Source: Natronohydrobacter sp.
Lineage (GTDB): Bacteria; Pseudomonadota; Alphaproteobacteria; Rhodobacterales; Rhodobacteraceae
NCBI GenBank assembly: GCA_007123015.1
Contig: SKSL01000034.1
Coordinates: 1 to 24,183 of the forward strand
Direction of reading: 5' to 3'
DNA: 24,183 bases
Shown: positions 1 through 7,089 of the stretch, one piece after another
Numbering within the stretch: position 1 is the first letter of the stretch
Layout of the letters: each line of letters begins with the position of its first letter
Program-made: the position numbers and the translations under genes
The notes under the pieces: generated by a model
The model's input: the letters and a program-made list of their open reading frames with translations, nothing else
Databases searched by the model: none
What the model was told of the DNA's origin: nothing

Positions 1-668
1 TCGTCATCCACTTCCCGCATATCGGGCCTGAATGCGCCGATCAGATCAAGATGCTGACCTGCGCGCAGCCATGCGCCCCGGACAAGCGGGGTTTTGCTCA
101 GGGTTGCTGTGCAGATGATATCGGCCGCGTGGACCGCGCGTTCCAGATCAGCCTCGGCTGTGGTGTTATCCAGCTCAGACGCGCATTCATTTGCCTGATC
201 CGCATTGCGCGCCCAGATCGTGAATTGTGCATGTGGAAACAGCGCGCGATAAGCGTGGTACATGCTTTGCGCAACAGTCCCGGCACCGACCAATGTAATT
301 CTGCGGCTATCAGGGCGCGCAAGATAGCGGGCTGCACAAAGGCTGTCTGCCGCAGTCTTCCATTTGGTCAGAAGGTGAAAATCCACAATCGCATCGCATT
401 GCCCATCATGATCCGAATAGAGTGCCGCACTGCCATTCACGGCCGGGCGTCCTTGCGCGGGATTATCGGGAAACACTGTCGCTGTCTTTACCAAGGCCCC
501 CATGCCCTCGATCCAGGCAGCGCGTGACAAGAGGGTATTCGCGCCCTGATAGAGAAAACTGTCTGCCAGCTTTGCCTTTGGGAAAGCATGTCCTTTGACG
601 ATTGCATCAACGGCGGCGTGCCATGTCAATTGCGGCTCTATGGCAGCGGTTACAGTTGCATAGGTCAT
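1..668 (-). CDS. ornithine cyclodeaminase / mu-crystallin family protein (3' end cut by window edge)
   Basis: This is an NAD(P)-dependent enzyme of the ornithine cyclodeaminase/mu-crystallin family. The 222 visible residues begin MTYATVTAAIEPQLTW, from an ATG at 668 preceded by an AGGGG ribosome-binding site. Family hallmarks are the GALVKTATVFPDNP stretch (near residues 57-70), the segment YSDHDGQCDAIVDFHLLTKW, the TAADSLCAARYLA helix and a Rossmann GAGTVAQ motif near residue 128. About 90 C-terminal residues should lie beyond position 1, since members are usually 310-330 residues long. Members include ornithine cyclodeaminase, alanine dehydrogenase and ketimine or pyrroline-carboxylate reductases, so the substrate cannot be named. 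It lies 26 bases behind the AEC carrier on the same strand and is probably co-transcribed with it, which suggests handling of an imported or exported amino-acid-like compound (inference). Confidence 0.85.
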   Translation of the reverse strand, partial: MTYATVTAAIEPQLTWHAAVDAIVKGHAFPKAKLADSFLYQGANTLLSRAAWIEGMGALVKTATVFPDNPAQGRPAVNGSAALYSDHDGQCDAIVDFHLLTKWKTAADSLCAARYLARPDSRRITLVGAGTVAQSMYHAYRALFPHAQFTIWARNADQANECASELDNTTAEADLERAVHAADIICTATLSKTPLVRGAWLRAGQHLDLIGAFRPDMREVDD

Positions 669-694
669 GCGGCCCCTTTTCCTGAATATTATGA

Positions 695-1624
695 TTACAG
701 CCCTGACACCCATGCGATAACCACAGGTACTGTCGCGATGCTGACCAGCGTCGAGACCAGAATTGTCGCGGAAACCCGCCCCGGCCCTGCATTATAATGC
801 TGCGCCAGAATGAAAACATTCCCCGCGACAGGCAATGCCGCTGCAGCAACAAGCACGCCTGCGACCTGTGGATCGACGCGGAACAGGATGAGCGCTGCAA
901 AAGCGGTCAGGGCCGGATGCAGCACCAGCTTGGCAAAAGACAGCCAGCTGACAATCGCCAGACGGTCGACTGTCTTATCCGCAAGCGAGGCCCCGATGGC
1001 AAAGAGCGCGCAGGGCGTGGCCGCCGCGCCCAGAAGGGTCAGGAAGTCATTGGCCAGATCCGGTACGCCCAGACCTGTACTGGACCACGCGATCCCCAGC
1101 GCCATCGCCACAACCATCGGGTTTTTCAGCACCGCCACGGCCAGCTTGCGCGGCAGGTCGCGGTCAATCCGGCCATCGCGTGCCAGGGTGATGATCATGG
1201 TGAAAAGCGACGAGAAAACAATCAGGTCAATGGTCAGGATCAGCAGCACAGCTGGGACCGAAGCGGGCCCCAGCAGCACTATCAGCAGCGGCACGCCCAG
1301 AAAGCCTGTATTGCCGATAATGGCGCAATGGGCCTCGATCAGCGCTTCCTCCATGCGCGCACGGCGCAGGAAGGCAATGCCCATGACCAGCACATAGAGC
1401 ATGCCGCACGCCCAGAGATAGGCCATCGCCGCGCGTGCATCGAGCAGGTCAGACAAGCTGAGATTGGCCGCAAATCCAAAGAGCATGGCCGAGAGCGCGA
1501 AATAGAAGACGAATTTCGTCAGATAGGCCGTCGCTTCGGCTGGGAAAAACCCGCTGCGACCTGCGCCGTAGCCCAATCCGATCAGACCGAAGAAGGGCAA
1601 GGTCTTGAGGAAGATCTCGATCAT
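695..1624 (-). CDS. AEC family transporter (auxin efflux carrier-like)
   Basis: This is a 309-residue inner-membrane carrier of the AEC family (bile/arsenite/riboflavin transporter superfamily). The N-terminus MIEIFLKTLPFFGLIGLGYGAG is typical of the family. About ten hydrophobic segments follow, arranged as two five-helix halves around a more polar middle (ARDGRIDRDLPRKL). The second half opens with the characteristic KNPMVVAMALGIAW, and GNTGFLGVPL is a conserved family segment. Bacterial members move organic acids or unknown solutes; the substrate here is unknown. No clear Shine-Dalgarno sequence precedes the ATG; a TGTTAACA palindrome sits 10 bases upstream instead. The cyclodeaminase-like gene follows after 26 bases, and a TetR gene diverges from it, so transporter and enzyme probably form a regulated unit. 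Confidence 0.9.
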   Translation of the reverse strand: MIEIFLKTLPFFGLIGLGYGAGRSGFFPAEATAYLTKFVFYFALSAMLFGFAANLSLSDLLDARAAMAYLWACGMLYVLVMGIAFLRRARMEEALIEAHCAIIGNTGFLGVPLLIVLLGPASVPAVLLILTIDLIVFSSLFTMIITLARDGRIDRDLPRKLAVAVLKNPMVVAMALGIAWSSTGLGVPDLANDFLTLLGAAATPCALFAIGASLADKTVDRLAIVSWLSFAKLVLHPALTAFAALILFRVDPQVAGVLVAAAALPVAGNVFILAQHYNAGPGRVSATILVSTLVSIATVPVVIAWVSGL

Positions 1625-1634
1625 CTTGTGAACG

Positions 1635-1642
1635 TGTTAACA
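1635..1642. promoter_or_regulatory. TGTTAACA palindrome between divergent AEC carrier and tetR genes
   Basis: A perfect 8-base palindrome, flanked by one further matching pair two bases out (C1633/G1644), lies 10 bases upstream of the AEC carrier ATG and 78 bases upstream of the tetR ATG. TetR proteins commonly bind dyads in such divergent gaps and repress the neighbour and themselves. The role as operator is inferred from position only; the dyad is short for a TetR site. Confidence 0.3.
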
Positions 1643-1703
1643 TGCGATTCGTCGCGCCGCCAGTGAGTGCCGCTTTTCCTTTGCGATGCAAGGCGCTATG
1701 TTC

Positions 1704-1714
1704 CCCCGAAGGGG
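1704..1714 (+). promoter_or_regulatory. short hairpin covering the tetR ribosome-binding site
   Basis: CCCC (1704-1707) and GGGG (1711-1714) can pair around GAA, or with a shift around CGAA. The GGGG arm is part of the AAGGGG Shine-Dalgarno sequence six bases from the ATG at 1720. Pairing would limit translation of the regulator; this is inference from sequence. Confidence 0.35.
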
Positions 1715-1719
1715 TATTC

Positions 1720-2337
1720 ATGACAGTCTCAGCCGCGACGATCCGCCAGGGGCGCAAATACGATCAGGTGCTGGACGGTGCGCGCACTGTCTTCGTTGCC
1801 ATGGGATATGAGCGCGCCAGTGTCGATGAGATCGCGCGCGTGGCGGGTGTGTCGAAAGCCACGCTCTACAGCTATTTCCCAGAGAAGCGGCTTCTCTTCA
1901 CCGAAGTCTATCGCGCGGAGATGCTGCGTCTGGCCGATTCTGCGGTGGAATTGACCGATAGCAGCCTACCCCCGGAGCGCGCCTTGCGAGAGGCCGGGTA
2001 TCGAATGCTGGCCTATCTGACATCGGATTTCGCGCAGGCAATGTATCGCATCTGTGTCACCGAATCGCCGCGTTTCCCGGAAATCGGTCGCGCCTTTTAC
2101 GAGACAGGCCCAGAACTGGGCCGCGCCCGTCTTGGCGGATATCTGCGCGCGGCTGTCGCGCAGGGCCATTTACAGATTGATGATTTCGATTTGGCGGCGG
2201 ATCAGTTCTTTCAACTTTGCCAGACCACGATCTGCGACCGAATGCTCTGCGGTGTGCAGGACAGCTTCACGGAAGCTGAAATAACCCGCACAGTTGAAGG
2301 CGCGGTGTCCATGTTTCTTGCACGCTACAGCGCCTAG
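1720..2337 (+). CDS. TetR/AcrR family transcriptional regulator
   Basis: This is a 205-residue one-component regulator. The N-terminal TetR DNA-binding domain (about residues 15-62) carries the recognisable helix-turn-helix ASVDEIARVAGVSKATLYSYF followed by PEKRLLFTEVY. The rest is an all-helical ligand and dimer domain resembling the C-terminal domains of AcrR-type regulators. The reading frame is open further upstream to 1642, but the ATG at 1720 is chosen because GAAGGGG lies just before it and residues upstream of MTVSAATIRQG do not match the family. It diverges from the AEC carrier and is its likely regulator. A CCCC-loop-GGGG hairpin covers the ribosome-binding site (1704-1714). The inducer is unknown. 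Confidence 0.9.
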   Translation: MTVSAATIRQGRKYDQVLDGARTVFVAMGYERASVDEIARVAGVSKATLYSYFPEKRLLFTEVYRAEMLRLADSAVELTDSSLPPERALREAGYRMLAYLTSDFAQAMYRICVTESPRFPEIGRAFYETGPELGRARLGGYLRAAVAQGHLQIDDFDLAADQFFQLCQTTICDRMLCGVQDSFTEAEITRTVEGAVSMFLARYSA

Positions 2338-2376
2338 ACGTTGTTGCGCCGGTTTCGCGTGAGGCGTGCAAGAGTG

Positions 2377-2841
2377 TTACACGATCTCGAAGATGCCCTC
2401 GATTTCGACGGCCACTCCCAAGGGCAGGGACGGCGCACCGACTGCGGCCCGCGCATGGCGTCCGGCTTCGCCGAAAACAGCCACCATCAGGTCAGAGCAG
2501 CCATTCACGACTTTGGGCTGGTCCGTGAAATCCCCTGTACAATTGACGAAGCCCGTCAGTTTGACGACGCGTTTGACGCGGGTCAGATCCCCCCCGCAAG
2601 CGGCGCGCAGCTGCGCGATCAGCGCAAGCCCACAAGCGCGCGCTGCTGCGACACCCGTTTCCAGCTCCATATCCTGACCGAGCTTGCCACAAATCAACCC
2701 ATCGCTTCCGGAACTGATCTGGCCAGAAATGAAGACCAGCGATCCAGTCTGCACGAAGGGAACGTAATTCGCGGCCGGAGCCGGCGCCTCGGGCAGGGTC
2801 AGCCCGAGAGAGGTCAGGCGCTCTTCGATCATGTTGGGCAT
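2377..2841 (-). CDS. RidA family protein (YjgF/YER057c/UK114)
   Basis: This is a 154-residue cytosolic RidA-superfamily protein. RidA proteins form trimers and hydrolyse reactive enamine/imine intermediates from PLP enzymes to ketoacids and ammonia. Visible family features are the YVPFVQTGSLVFISGQ strand pair, the VVKLTGFVNCTGDF segment, and the C-terminal RAAVGAPSLPLGVAVEIEG block. Arg131 occupies the position of the catalytic arginine that binds the substrate carboxylate. The length exceeds the 128 residues of classical RidA and fits the longer YjgF-like subgroup, whose substrates are less certain. The ATG at 2841 has AGAGGA eight bases upstream. The gene starts 38 bases after proS and is probably in its operon. 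It converges on tetR with a 39-base gap in which I see no terminator. Confidence 0.9.
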   Translation of the reverse strand: MPNMIEERLTSLGLTLPEAPAPAANYVPFVQTGSLVFISGQISSGSDGLICGKLGQDMELETGVAAARACGLALIAQLRAACGGDLTRVKRVVKLTGFVNCTGDFTDQPKVVNGCSDLMVAVFGEAGRHARAAVGAPSLPLGVAVEIEGIFEIV

Positions 2842-2879
2842 GTCAGGAATCCTCTTCTTGTCGGGGCTGTTGGCTTGGC

Positions 2880-4220
2880 TCAGGGCTGCGCATAGATTTG
2901 CGCAACCCGGCCGATTGCGGCCTCGGGCGACATCTCTTCGCTGTCGCCTGTACGTCGCGATGTCAGTTCAACGACGCCCTTGTCCAATCCGCGTGGCCCG
3001 ACAGTGATGCGCCAGGGCAGGCCGATCAGGTCCATGGTGGCGAATTTCGCGCCTGCGCGCTCGTTGCGGTCATCATAAAGCGGCTCAAGCCCGCGTGCCA
3101 CAAGTGCCGAATAAAGTCTTTCGCAGGCAGTATCAGCGGTCGAGTCGCCCTGCTTGAGATTGACAATCCCGCAATGGAACGGGGTCACGCCTTCGGGCCA
3201 GATGATGCCCTTGTCATCATGGCTGGCCTCGATGATCGCACCCAGCAGGCGCGACACGCCAATGCCGTGGCTGCCCATATGCACCGGTGTTCGGGTCCCG
3301 TCGGGGCCTGCGACTGTGGCGCCCATGGCTTCGGAATATTTGGTGCCGAAATAAAAGATCTGGCCGACTTCGATCCCGCGTGCCGAACGGCGCCGGGCTT
3401 CGGGGACTTGCGCGTGGAACAGGGCCTCGTCATGGGTTTCATCTGTGCGGGCGTAGCGCGAGGTGAATTCTTCGAGCACTGCCCGACATTGCGTCACAGA
3501 GTCATAGTCCACCGCGCGATCCCCGAATTTCAGATCGGTGATCTCACTGTCATAGAACACTTCCGATTCGCCCGTATCGGCGAGAACCAGGAATTCATGC
3601 GTGTCATCGCCGCCGATCGGTCCGCTATCTGCGCGCATGGGGATGGCCTGCAGGCCCATGCGCTCATAGCTGCGCAGATAGCTGACCAGGTGACGGTTAT
3701 AGGCGTGCAGCGCCGCGTCCTTGTCGATGTCGAAATTATAGCCATCCTTCATCAGGAATTCGCGCCCACGCATCACGCCGAAACGGGGGCGGATCTCGTC
3801 GCGGAATTTCCATTGGATATGATAGAGCGTCAGGGGCAGGTCCTTGTAGCTGCTGACATGGGCGCGGAAGATATCAGTGATCAGCTCTTCATTGGTCGGG
3901 CCATAGAGCATGTCGCGGTCATGGCGGTCCTTGATGCGCAACATTTCCTGACCATAATCGTCATATCGTCCGCTTTCGCGCCACAGATCGGCGGATTGCA
4001 GCGTGGGCATGAGCATCGGGATATGGCCTGCGCGGATTTGCTCTTCATGGACAATGTGTTCGATCCGGCGCAGGACCTTATAGCCCATGGGCAGCCAGGA
4101 ATAGATGCCGGCGCTGGCCTGTTTGATCATGCCTGCGCGCAGCATCAGACGATGGCTGACGATCTGAGCGTCCGATGGTGTTTCTTTGAGAACCGGCAGG
4201 AAGTAGCGGGTCAAGCGCAT
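2880..4220 (-). CDS. proS: proline--tRNA ligase (ProRS)
   Basis: This is a class II aminoacyl-tRNA synthetase of 446 residues that charges tRNA-Pro in the cytosol. The N-terminus MRLTRYFLPVLKETP, the proline-pocket motif GPTNEELITDI, motif 2 (FRDEIRPRFGVMRGREFLMKD region) and motif 3 (GSHGIGVSRLLGAI) are all present. They are followed by an anticodon-binding domain beginning near FHCGIVNLKQGD. At 446 residues it is the short alphaproteobacterial form, lacking the roughly 180-residue editing insertion of E. coli ProRS (about 570 residues); such organisms are known to rely on separate deacylases for Ala-tRNA-Pro. The ATG at 4220 fits the family start, with AAAGG upstream. The ridA-like gene follows. 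A palindromic repeat lies about 80-100 bases upstream of the start. Confidence 0.97.
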   Translation of the reverse strand: MRLTRYFLPVLKETPSDAQIVSHRLMLRAGMIKQASAGIYSWLPMGYKVLRRIEHIVHEEQIRAGHIPMLMPTLQSADLWRESGRYDDYGQEMLRIKDRHDRDMLYGPTNEELITDIFRAHVSSYKDLPLTLYHIQWKFRDEIRPRFGVMRGREFLMKDGYNFDIDKDAALHAYNRHLVSYLRSYERMGLQAIPMRADSGPIGGDDTHEFLVLADTGESEVFYDSEITDLKFGDRAVDYDSVTQCRAVLEEFTSRYARTDETHDEALFHAQVPEARRRSARGIEVGQIFYFGTKYSEAMGATVAGPDGTRTPVHMGSHGIGVSRLLGAIIEASHDDKGIIWPEGVTPFHCGIVNLKQGDSTADTACERLYSALVARGLEPLYDDRNERAGAKFATMDLIGLPWRITVGPRGLDKGVVELTSRRTGDSEEMSPEAAIGRVAQIYAQP

Positions 4221-4293
4221 AGGTCAGCCTTTGTCTGAGGGGCATGTCCTGCAGGGTTTAGGCGAGGTTGAACACAGGGGCAAGGCTGCGTCG

Positions 4294-4330
4294 GGGGGTA
4301 AGGTGCGTGCTCAGCACGCACCCTACGGCG
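4294..4330. repeat. palindromic intergenic repeat, copy 1
   Basis: The core 4302-4322 is a perfect palindrome of two 10-base arms (GGTGCGTGCT/AGCACGCACC) around one C. The flanks GGGTAA on the left and CTACGGC on the right are shared exactly with copy 2 at 7924-7959. It lies between the terminator of the Bax inhibitor-1 gene and the start of proS. Similar elements are common between genes in Rhodobacterales genomes (general knowledge); function unknown. Confidence 0.85.
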
Positions 4331-4349
4331 GCCAATGCTGACGCGACAC

Positions 4350-4378
4350 AAAAAAAGGGCGCATCGACAGATGCGCCC
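4350..4378 (-). terminator. intrinsic terminator of the Bax inhibitor-1 gene
   Basis: A perfect 9-base stem (4357-4365 with 4370-4378) encloses a four-base loop and, read on the minus strand, is followed by seven T residues. It begins 27 bases past the stop codon of the Bax inhibitor-1-like gene, the expected place for its factor-independent terminator. Confidence 0.9.
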
Positions 4379-4405
4379 TCTCATCCCATCCCATCTGTGG
4401 GATCG

Positions 4406-5191
4406 TCACTCTTGCTGGCCCATGAACATCAGCAGGAACTGGAACATGTTGAGGAAGCTGATATAGAGCGACAGCGCCCCGTCCACAGCGGCCTTGTCAA
4501 GCCATTCCTGATCCCCAGCCGCAGCATGTGCCACATATTCCGACTTGATGGTCTGAGTGTAGAACGCAGTCAGACCAGCGAAGATCAGAATACCTATTGC
4601 CGAAATGGCAAACATCATGGCAGGCGATTGCAGGAAGATATTGATGACCATGGCAACGATCAGACCGATCACACCCATGATCAGGAACGTGCCCATGCCA
4701 GACAGGTCTTTTTTCGTAGTGTAGCCATAGAGGCTGAGCCCGGCAAAGGCGATTGCAGTCACGAAGAAGGTCTGCACGATGGAAAAGCTGGTGAAGACCA
4801 GAAAGATCGAGCTGAGCGACAGACCGATGGCCGAGGCAAAGACAAAGAAGCCCAGCTGTACGCCAGCGGCCGACGCGCGGCGCATCAGGGCACCCCAACC
4901 GAACAGGATGAAGGCCAGCGGCGCGAACATGATCACCCAGCGCAGTGGCGACAGGTAAATGGTCGCCCCGAACTGATTGAGCATCGTGCCATTGCCCAGT
5001 TGCGCAACTGCAGCGCTTGGGTCAGTGGTCGTGGTCAGCCCTGATATCGCCCAGGCTGCAGCAGCTGTGATTACCATGCCAACTGACATGGTGCCATAGA
5101 CCTTGTTCATATGGGCGCGAAGGCCCGCATCAATCTGCGCGGCGCGGGTGCTGCTGGTGCTCTGCGCGCGCAGGGTGTTGTACTCTGCCAT
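4406..5191 (-). CDS. Bax inhibitor-1/YccA family membrane protein
   Basis: This 261-residue integral membrane protein of the BI-1 (TMBIM) family has about seven hydrophobic segments. The first is VGMVITAAAAWAISGL near residue 37, and the last region ends in YISFLNMFQFLLMFMG. Conserved family features include the GLTAFYTQTIKS stretch, corresponding to the segment before the last helix, and a C-terminal acidic/aromatic pattern. Bacterial homologues (YccA, BsYetJ) are linked to FtsH regulation or pH-sensitive calcium leak; which applies here is unknown. The soluble N-terminus MAEYNTLRAQSTSSTRAAQIDAG is typical for alphaproteobacteria. The ATG at 5191 has a strong GGAGGT site. The gene has its own promoter with two dyads upstream and its own terminator, so it is probably monocistronic. 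Confidence 0.93.
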   Translation of the reverse strand: MAEYNTLRAQSTSSTRAAQIDAGLRAHMNKVYGTMSVGMVITAAAAWAISGLTTTTDPSAAVAQLGNGTMLNQFGATIYLSPLRWVIMFAPLAFILFGWGALMRRASAAGVQLGFFVFASAIGLSLSSIFLVFTSFSIVQTFFVTAIAFAGLSLYGYTTKKDLSGMGTFLIMGVIGLIVAMVINIFLQSPAMMFAISAIGILIFAGLTAFYTQTIKSEYVAHAAAGDQEWLDKAAVDGALSLYISFLNMFQFLLMFMGQQE

Positions 5192-5215
5192 CTATACCTC
5201 CGTAATGATCGACCT

Positions 5216-5233
5216 GTTGCAGGCACCTGCAAC
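5216..5233. promoter_or_regulatory. 8-2-8 inverted repeat in the Bax inhibitor-1 leader
   Basis: GTTGCAGG (5216-5223) and CCTGCAAC (5226-5233) are perfect inverted arms around CA. On the minus strand the element lies just downstream of the predicted -10 box and 25 bases before the ATG. This is the usual position of a repressor operator; it could also fold as an RNA hairpin in the leader. Role inferred. Confidence 0.5.
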
Positions 5234-5244
5234 CGATTGACAGT

Positions 5245-5273
5245 AATATCGTCAAGTATGGTCAGTGTTTCAA
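5245..5273 (-). promoter_or_regulatory. candidate sigma-70 promoter of the Bax inhibitor-1 gene
   Basis: On the minus strand TTGAAA (5268-5273) and GATATT (5245-5250) are separated by exactly 17 bases, matching the -35 and -10 consensus at five and four of six positions. A dyad TTGAC-N9-GTCAA (5237-5255) overlaps the -10 box. The predicted leader is about 45 bases. Not tested; based on pattern only. Confidence 0.5.
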
Positions 5274-5325
5274 GGATTTCTCGACTCAAATACACAGGAT
5301 GTGATCGCGTCGAAGGAAAACCCTA

Positions 5326-6300
5326 TCAGATTGCCTCCGGATTAAGATCAATGACAATCTTGCCGGTCGATTTGCGGTCGCGCAGCAAGGCGAACCCTTC
5401 ATCCACGCGGTCAAGGGGCAGGACATGGCTGATATGGGGCGCGATGCGCCCCTGGGAGTACCACGCCAAAAGCGTCGACAGTGAGTCAGTCAGTCTGGCG
5501 GGGTCGAATGTCAGATAGCCACCCCAATAGAGCCCGATCACTGTCAGGTTCTTGACCAGCAGAATATTTGCCGGGATTTGCGGTACTTTGCCACCGGCGA
5601 AACCAATCGCAAGAAACCGGCCTTCGGGCTTGAGCGCGCGCAATGCAGGGGTCGCCAGCGGTTCGCCAATCGCGTCATAGACAACATCGATCCCGCCCAA
5701 TGCGCGCAGATCAGCGCGCAGGTCAGCAGTGTCGCTGTCGAGGCAGATATCCGCACCCTTCGCGCGGGCGATCTCGAGCTTCTCGGCACCGCGCGCGACT
5801 GCGATGACCCGCGCGCCCATCGCCTTGCCGATTTCGACAGCGGTCAGCCCGACACCACCTGCTGCCCCGAGCACAAGCAGAGTTTCACCAGGTTGCAGCT
5901 TGGCGCGATGTTCCAGCGCGAGATGCGAGGTGCCGTAGGCGATCTGAAACCCGGCGGCATCGACAAATGACATGTCTTCTGGCAGGGCGACGCAGCGGTT
6001 GGCCGCGCAGACCGCCTGTTGTGCCAACCCGCCCAGCCCCGGAAATGCGGCGATCCGTTGCCCCTTGCGGAAGCCAGTTACATTCGTCCCGAGCGCAGTA
6101 ATGACACCTGCGACTTCCATTCCGAGCGTGCAGGGCAGATCGGGTCGTTCCTGATACTTTCCGCGCTGCATCAGGAGGTCGGCGAAATTCAGCCCACAGG
6201 CAGATACAGAGATGCGCACATCATCTGGCCCAGGTTCGGGAGGGGGTATGTCCTGCATTGAAGGCGGGGTGTCGAAGTCTGATAGAACAAGGGCGCGCAT
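5326..6300 (-). CDS. NADPH:quinone oxidoreductase family protein (zinc-free MDR)
   Basis: This 324-residue enzyme of the medium-chain dehydrogenase/reductase superfamily belongs to the quinone oxidoreductase branch. The GroES-like N-terminal domain includes CGLNFADLLMQRGKYQ and the family signature around LGMEVAGVITALG. The Rossmann domain carries GAAGGVG (residues 145-151) for NAD(P)H binding. The catalytic zinc ligands of alcohol dehydrogenases are absent, as in QOR proteins. Relatives reduce quinones, enones or acrylyl-CoA; the substrate is not determinable here. The frame extends eight codons upstream to 6324, but the ATG at 6300 is chosen because TAGG lies a suitable distance upstream and MRALVL is the usual start. 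It diverges from the XRE regulator across a 324-base gap. Confidence 0.9.
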   Translation of the reverse strand: MRALVLSDFDTPPSMQDIPPPEPGPDDVRISVSACGLNFADLLMQRGKYQERPDLPCTLGMEVAGVITALGTNVTGFRKGQRIAAFPGLGGLAQQAVCAANRCVALPEDMSFVDAAGFQIAYGTSHLALEHRAKLQPGETLLVLGAAGGVGLTAVEIGKAMGARVIAVARGAEKLEIARAKGADICLDSDTADLRADLRALGGIDVVYDAIGEPLATPALRALKPEGRFLAIGFAGGKVPQIPANILLVKNLTVIGLYWGGYLTFDPARLTDSLSTLLAWYSQGRIAPHISHVLPLDRVDEGFALLRDRKSTGKIVIDLNPEAI

Positions 6301-6624
6301 GGTGTAACCTACTGGGTTATGCAATGTACAGTGTCCTGCGATTTACTGGACGCAAGATGTGCCAAATGCAAGCTGTTGCGCATTGCGAATTTCATCTCTG
6401 AGTTGATTGCATTATGCAATGCAAAACGCAACCGTCCGCCGCCGGGTCTCGGATGCATTGTTTTTCCAGTGCATTGGACAACCACAGCTCTGCACAAGGG
6501 GTCACAAGATAGGGCTCCATCAGGTCATCAAACATCTTCAAGTTGCATAGAGCGCAACGGAAGACTATCTTGAACGGAAATAGCGAGCACCCGCCAAACG
6601 CGTGGTGAAAAGTAGGATGAGTTC
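6301..6624. promoter_or_regulatory. divergent intergenic region with repeated TGCATTG/CAATGCA words
   Basis: This 324-base gap between the quinone oxidoreductase and XRE genes has no convincing gene. It holds a 13-base palindrome, TTGCAT-T-ATGCAA (6407-6419). The 10-mer TTATGCAATG occurs at 6317-6326 and again at 6412-6421, and further CATTGC/GCAATG-type cores lie at 6381-6386, 6454-6460 and 6470-6476. The clustering suggests several binding sites for one regulator, possibly the adjacent XRE protein. A possible promoter for that gene is TTGCAT (6543-6548), 17 bases, TATCTT (6566-6571). These roles are inferred. Confidence 0.45.
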
Positions 6625-6984
6625 GTGAGTCACATTGTAGATATACATGTCGGGCAGAAAATTCGTCATCGACGCTGGCTGGTCGGGATGACGCAGCAGC
6701 AGCTCGCGGATGTCGTGGGCATCAAGTTTCAACAAATCCAGAAATACGAGACGGGTGCCAACCGGGTTTCAGCATCCCGGCTCTGGGATATTTCGCGCGC
6801 CCTCGATGTGAAGCCGAGCTATTTTTTCGAGGGTCTCGCGGAAGATGACGGCGTAGAGGCCGAGACCGAGAGCCTGTTTTCCAAGAAGGAAACGCTTGAA
6901 CTGTTGCGGACCTATTATGCGATCCCGGAAAGTCAGCGAAAACGTCTTTTTGAACTTGCGCGAGTTCTCGGGCAAGCGGCCTGA
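6625..6984 (+). CDS. XRE-family helix-turn-helix transcriptional regulator
   Basis: This is a 119-residue DNA-binding protein. Residues 10-66 form a Cro/C1-type HTH: VGQKIRHRRWLVGMTQQQLAD, then VVGIKFQQIQKYETGANRVS and ALDVKPSYFFEGL. The C-terminal part (LFSKKETLELLRTYYAIPES and following) is a short helical segment seen in many alphaproteobacterial homologues of this SinR-like type. The frame begins with GTG at 6625, with AGGA seven bases upstream; an ATG at 6617 is out of frame and stops after three codons. It precedes the HisN-like phosphatase by 105 bases and diverges from the oxidoreductase. The regulon is unknown, and autoregulation through the repeated words upstream is a guess. Confidence 0.92.
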   Translation: MSHIVDIHVGQKIRHRRWLVGMTQQQLADVVGIKFQQIQKYETGANRVSASRLWDISRALDVKPSYFFEGLAEDDGVEAETESLFSKKETLELLRTYYAIPESQRKRLFELARVLGQAA

Positions 6985-6991
6985 AAACTGC

Positions 6992-7013
6992 CCGCGACCA
7001 AGTGCGGTTTTTT
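6992..7013 (+). terminator. weak possible terminator after the XRE gene
   Basis: CCGC (6992-6995) and GCGG (7004-7007) can pair and are followed directly by six T residues (7008-7013). The stem is only four bases with an eight-base loop, so termination would be weak or partial before the HisN-like gene. Confidence 0.3.
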
Positions 7014-7089
7014 CCGTCAGACAAGTTCTTGCGGTCGGGCGGTGACCCCATTACGAAGCAGCTGATCTTCGCTTTAACAGAGGCCAGAA

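Noticed and set aside
2898..4238. 446-codon plus-strand open frame opposite proS
   Set aside because: Shadow of proS: same extent, no recognisable domain, biased composition.
4268..5044. Plus-strand frame of 258 codons across the Bax inhibitor-1 gene
   Set aside because: Its product is highly charged with no domain; the minus-strand gene has clear membrane segments, promoter and terminator.
6617..6628. Three-codon minigene ATG AGT TCG TGA overlapping the XRE start
   Set aside because: The AGG directly abuts this ATG with no spacing, while it is well spaced for the GTG at 6625; more likely chance.
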